NCBI GenBank assembly: GCA_030039525.1
Contig: JASHVI010000071.1
Location: forward strand, 1-5,581
DNA length: 5,581 nucleotides
Direction: 5' to 3'
Origin: Thermoplasmata archaeon
Lineage (GTDB): Archaea; Thermoplasmatota; Thermoplasmata; Lutacidiplasmatales; UBA184
Positions 5,005 through 5,581 of this stretch are shown here, in pieces; position 1 is the first letter of the stretch, and each line of letters opens with the position of its first letter. The position numbers and the translations under genes are program-made. Below the pieces are notes generated by a model. The model was not told where the DNA came from, did not search any database, and was given only the letters and a program-made list of their open reading frames with translations.

Positions 5005-5581
5005 TCAGATCGCGTTGACGGCGAAGCCGAGCGCGAAGCCGATCAGGACGCCGACGTAGACGAGCCGGTCCCGACGGATCGAGAGCTCCTTCGTCGCGAG
5101 CGGGCGGAAGGCCCCCCGGAGCATCGGCAGGATGACGTAGGCGATGGCGCCGATCGCGAGCGCGTCGAAGACGACGAGGAAGAGCGGGCTGCTCCAGAAG
5201 TAGCCGATGACGCCGCCGGCGATCGTCGGGAGCCCGCCCACCAGGAACAGGCCCACCATCGTCGACGCCGGACTGACCTGACCGGAGCCGAGGAAGGGCG
5301 CGGCGATGGGAAAGCCCTCGGTGACGTTCTGGAGGAAGAAGCCGACGAAGACGACGGCGAGGATGCCGACGATCCCGACCTGCCAGTTGACCCCGAAGAC
5401 GAGCCCCTCGGTGAGGTTCTGCAGCCCGATCCCGAGGGCGATGATGAGGGCGGTGCGGTTCGGCCCGCTGGTCGGGGAGTCGGCGAAGCGACGCGGCGCG
5501 TTGTCGACCGCGTAGAGCCCTACGAAGGCCACGATGAGCCCGATCAGGAACGCCACGGAGTAGCCGGCGTTCGCGACGTAG
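5005..5581 (-). CDS. ZIP-family metal transporter, C-terminal part (5' end beyond window)
   Basis: The frame is open to the right edge, giving 191 residues; the first two membrane helices of a normal eight-helix ZIP protein are outside. A GTG at 5556 is an internal Val codon within a membrane helix, not a start. Visible helices are TM3 (YVANAGYSVAFLIGLIVAFV), TM4 with GLQNLTEG, TM5 with FLQNVTEG, TM6 (LFLVGGLPTIAGGVIGYF), TM7 (LVVFDALAIGAIAYVILP) and TM8 (VYVGVLIGFALGFAV). A Pro/Arg/Ser loop lies between TM3 and TM4, as in the family. TM4 and TM5 carry the transport-site signature. In most ZIP proteins TM4 reads H-N-x-x-E-G; here the His is Gln, while both Glu residues remain. The TM6 Glu of the second metal site in characterised homologues seems absent (GLPT), so this is a divergent branch. 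It should move a divalent metal, usually zinc, iron or manganese, across the cell membrane; the substrate cannot be told. Confidence 0.87.
   Translation of the reverse strand, partial: YVANAGYSVAFLIGLIVAFVGLYAVDNAPRRFADSPTSGPNRTALIIALGIGLQNLTEGLVFGVNWQVGIVGILAVVFVGFFLQNVTEGFPIAAPFLGSGQVSPASTMVGLFLVGGLPTIAGGVIGYFWSSPLFLVVFDALAIGAIAYVILPMLRGAFRPLATKELSIRRDRLVYVGVLIGFALGFAVNAI

Noticed and set aside
4218..5018. A 266-codon plus-strand open frame opposite the HTH/ferritin-like gene
   Set aside because: Composition is Arg/Gly/Leu-rich with no recognisable domain. The opposite strand has a clear HTH and helical metal-ligand motifs.
5554..5556. GTG as start of the ZIP transporter
   Set aside because: The frame continues open to the window edge and the codon lies inside a membrane helix. 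The expected first two helices are missing, so the gene is simply cut by the window.
1..5581. tRNA, rRNA, CRISPR array or insertion sequence
   Set aside because: No cloverleaf, rRNA signature, regularly spaced direct repeats or transposase was seen on either strand.

Overview
The window looks like part of the chromosome of a GC-rich archaeon. The archaeal signs are a Cdc48/VAT-type AAA+ ATPase with a classical VAT-N domain, a regulator with the XRE-type helix-turn-helix seen in archaeal COG2522-like proteins, secreted proteins crowded with Asn-X-Ser/Thr sequons, and TATA-like boxes about 25-32 bases upstream of start codons with no Shine-Dalgarno sequence (leaderless genes). Thermoplasmatota is a reasonable guess from the VAT-like Cdc48 and the sequon-rich surface proteins, but the lineage is an inference and no rRNA is present to settle it.

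Layout from left to right. (1) Bases 1-419, minus strand: the N-terminal part of a secreted protein with a carboxypeptidase-regulatory-like beta domain, cut by the window edge. (2) Bases 420-695: a divergent intergenic region with a TATA box, a palindrome beside it, and a cluster of perfect GC-rich hairpins. (3) Bases 696-1787, plus strand: a secreted protein predicted to be a six-bladed kelch propeller with 11 N-glycosylation sequons, five of them at the same place in successive blades. (4) Bases 1788-1826: a short convergent gap filled by two perfect hairpins back to back. (5) Bases 1827-4049, minus strand: Cdc48, with two complete ATPase rings and a C-terminal HbYX proteasome-docking motif. 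(6) Bases 4143-4916, minus strand: a DNA-binding HTH fused to a C-terminal ferritin-like helical domain. (7) Bases 5005-5581, minus strand: the C-terminal six membrane helices of a ZIP-family metal transporter, cut by the right edge.

How they may work together. The two secreted proteins diverge from one control region and probably act at the cell surface. Cdc48 is a housekeeping unfoldase that can feed the 20S proteasome. The HTH/ferritin-like protein lies just downstream of a metal transporter on the same strand. That suggests, but does not prove, a metal- or oxidant-responsive regulator next to a metal uptake gene. The minus-strand genes from the ZIP transporter to Cdc48 are spaced by 88-93 bases. 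The regulator and cdc48 each have a TATA-like element, so they are more likely separate transcription units than one operon.

The part I find least explained is the HTH/ferritin-like fusion with an asymmetric metal-ligand set, next to a ZIP transporter whose usual TM4 histidine is glutamine. I see no CRISPR array, insertion sequence, tRNA or rRNA.
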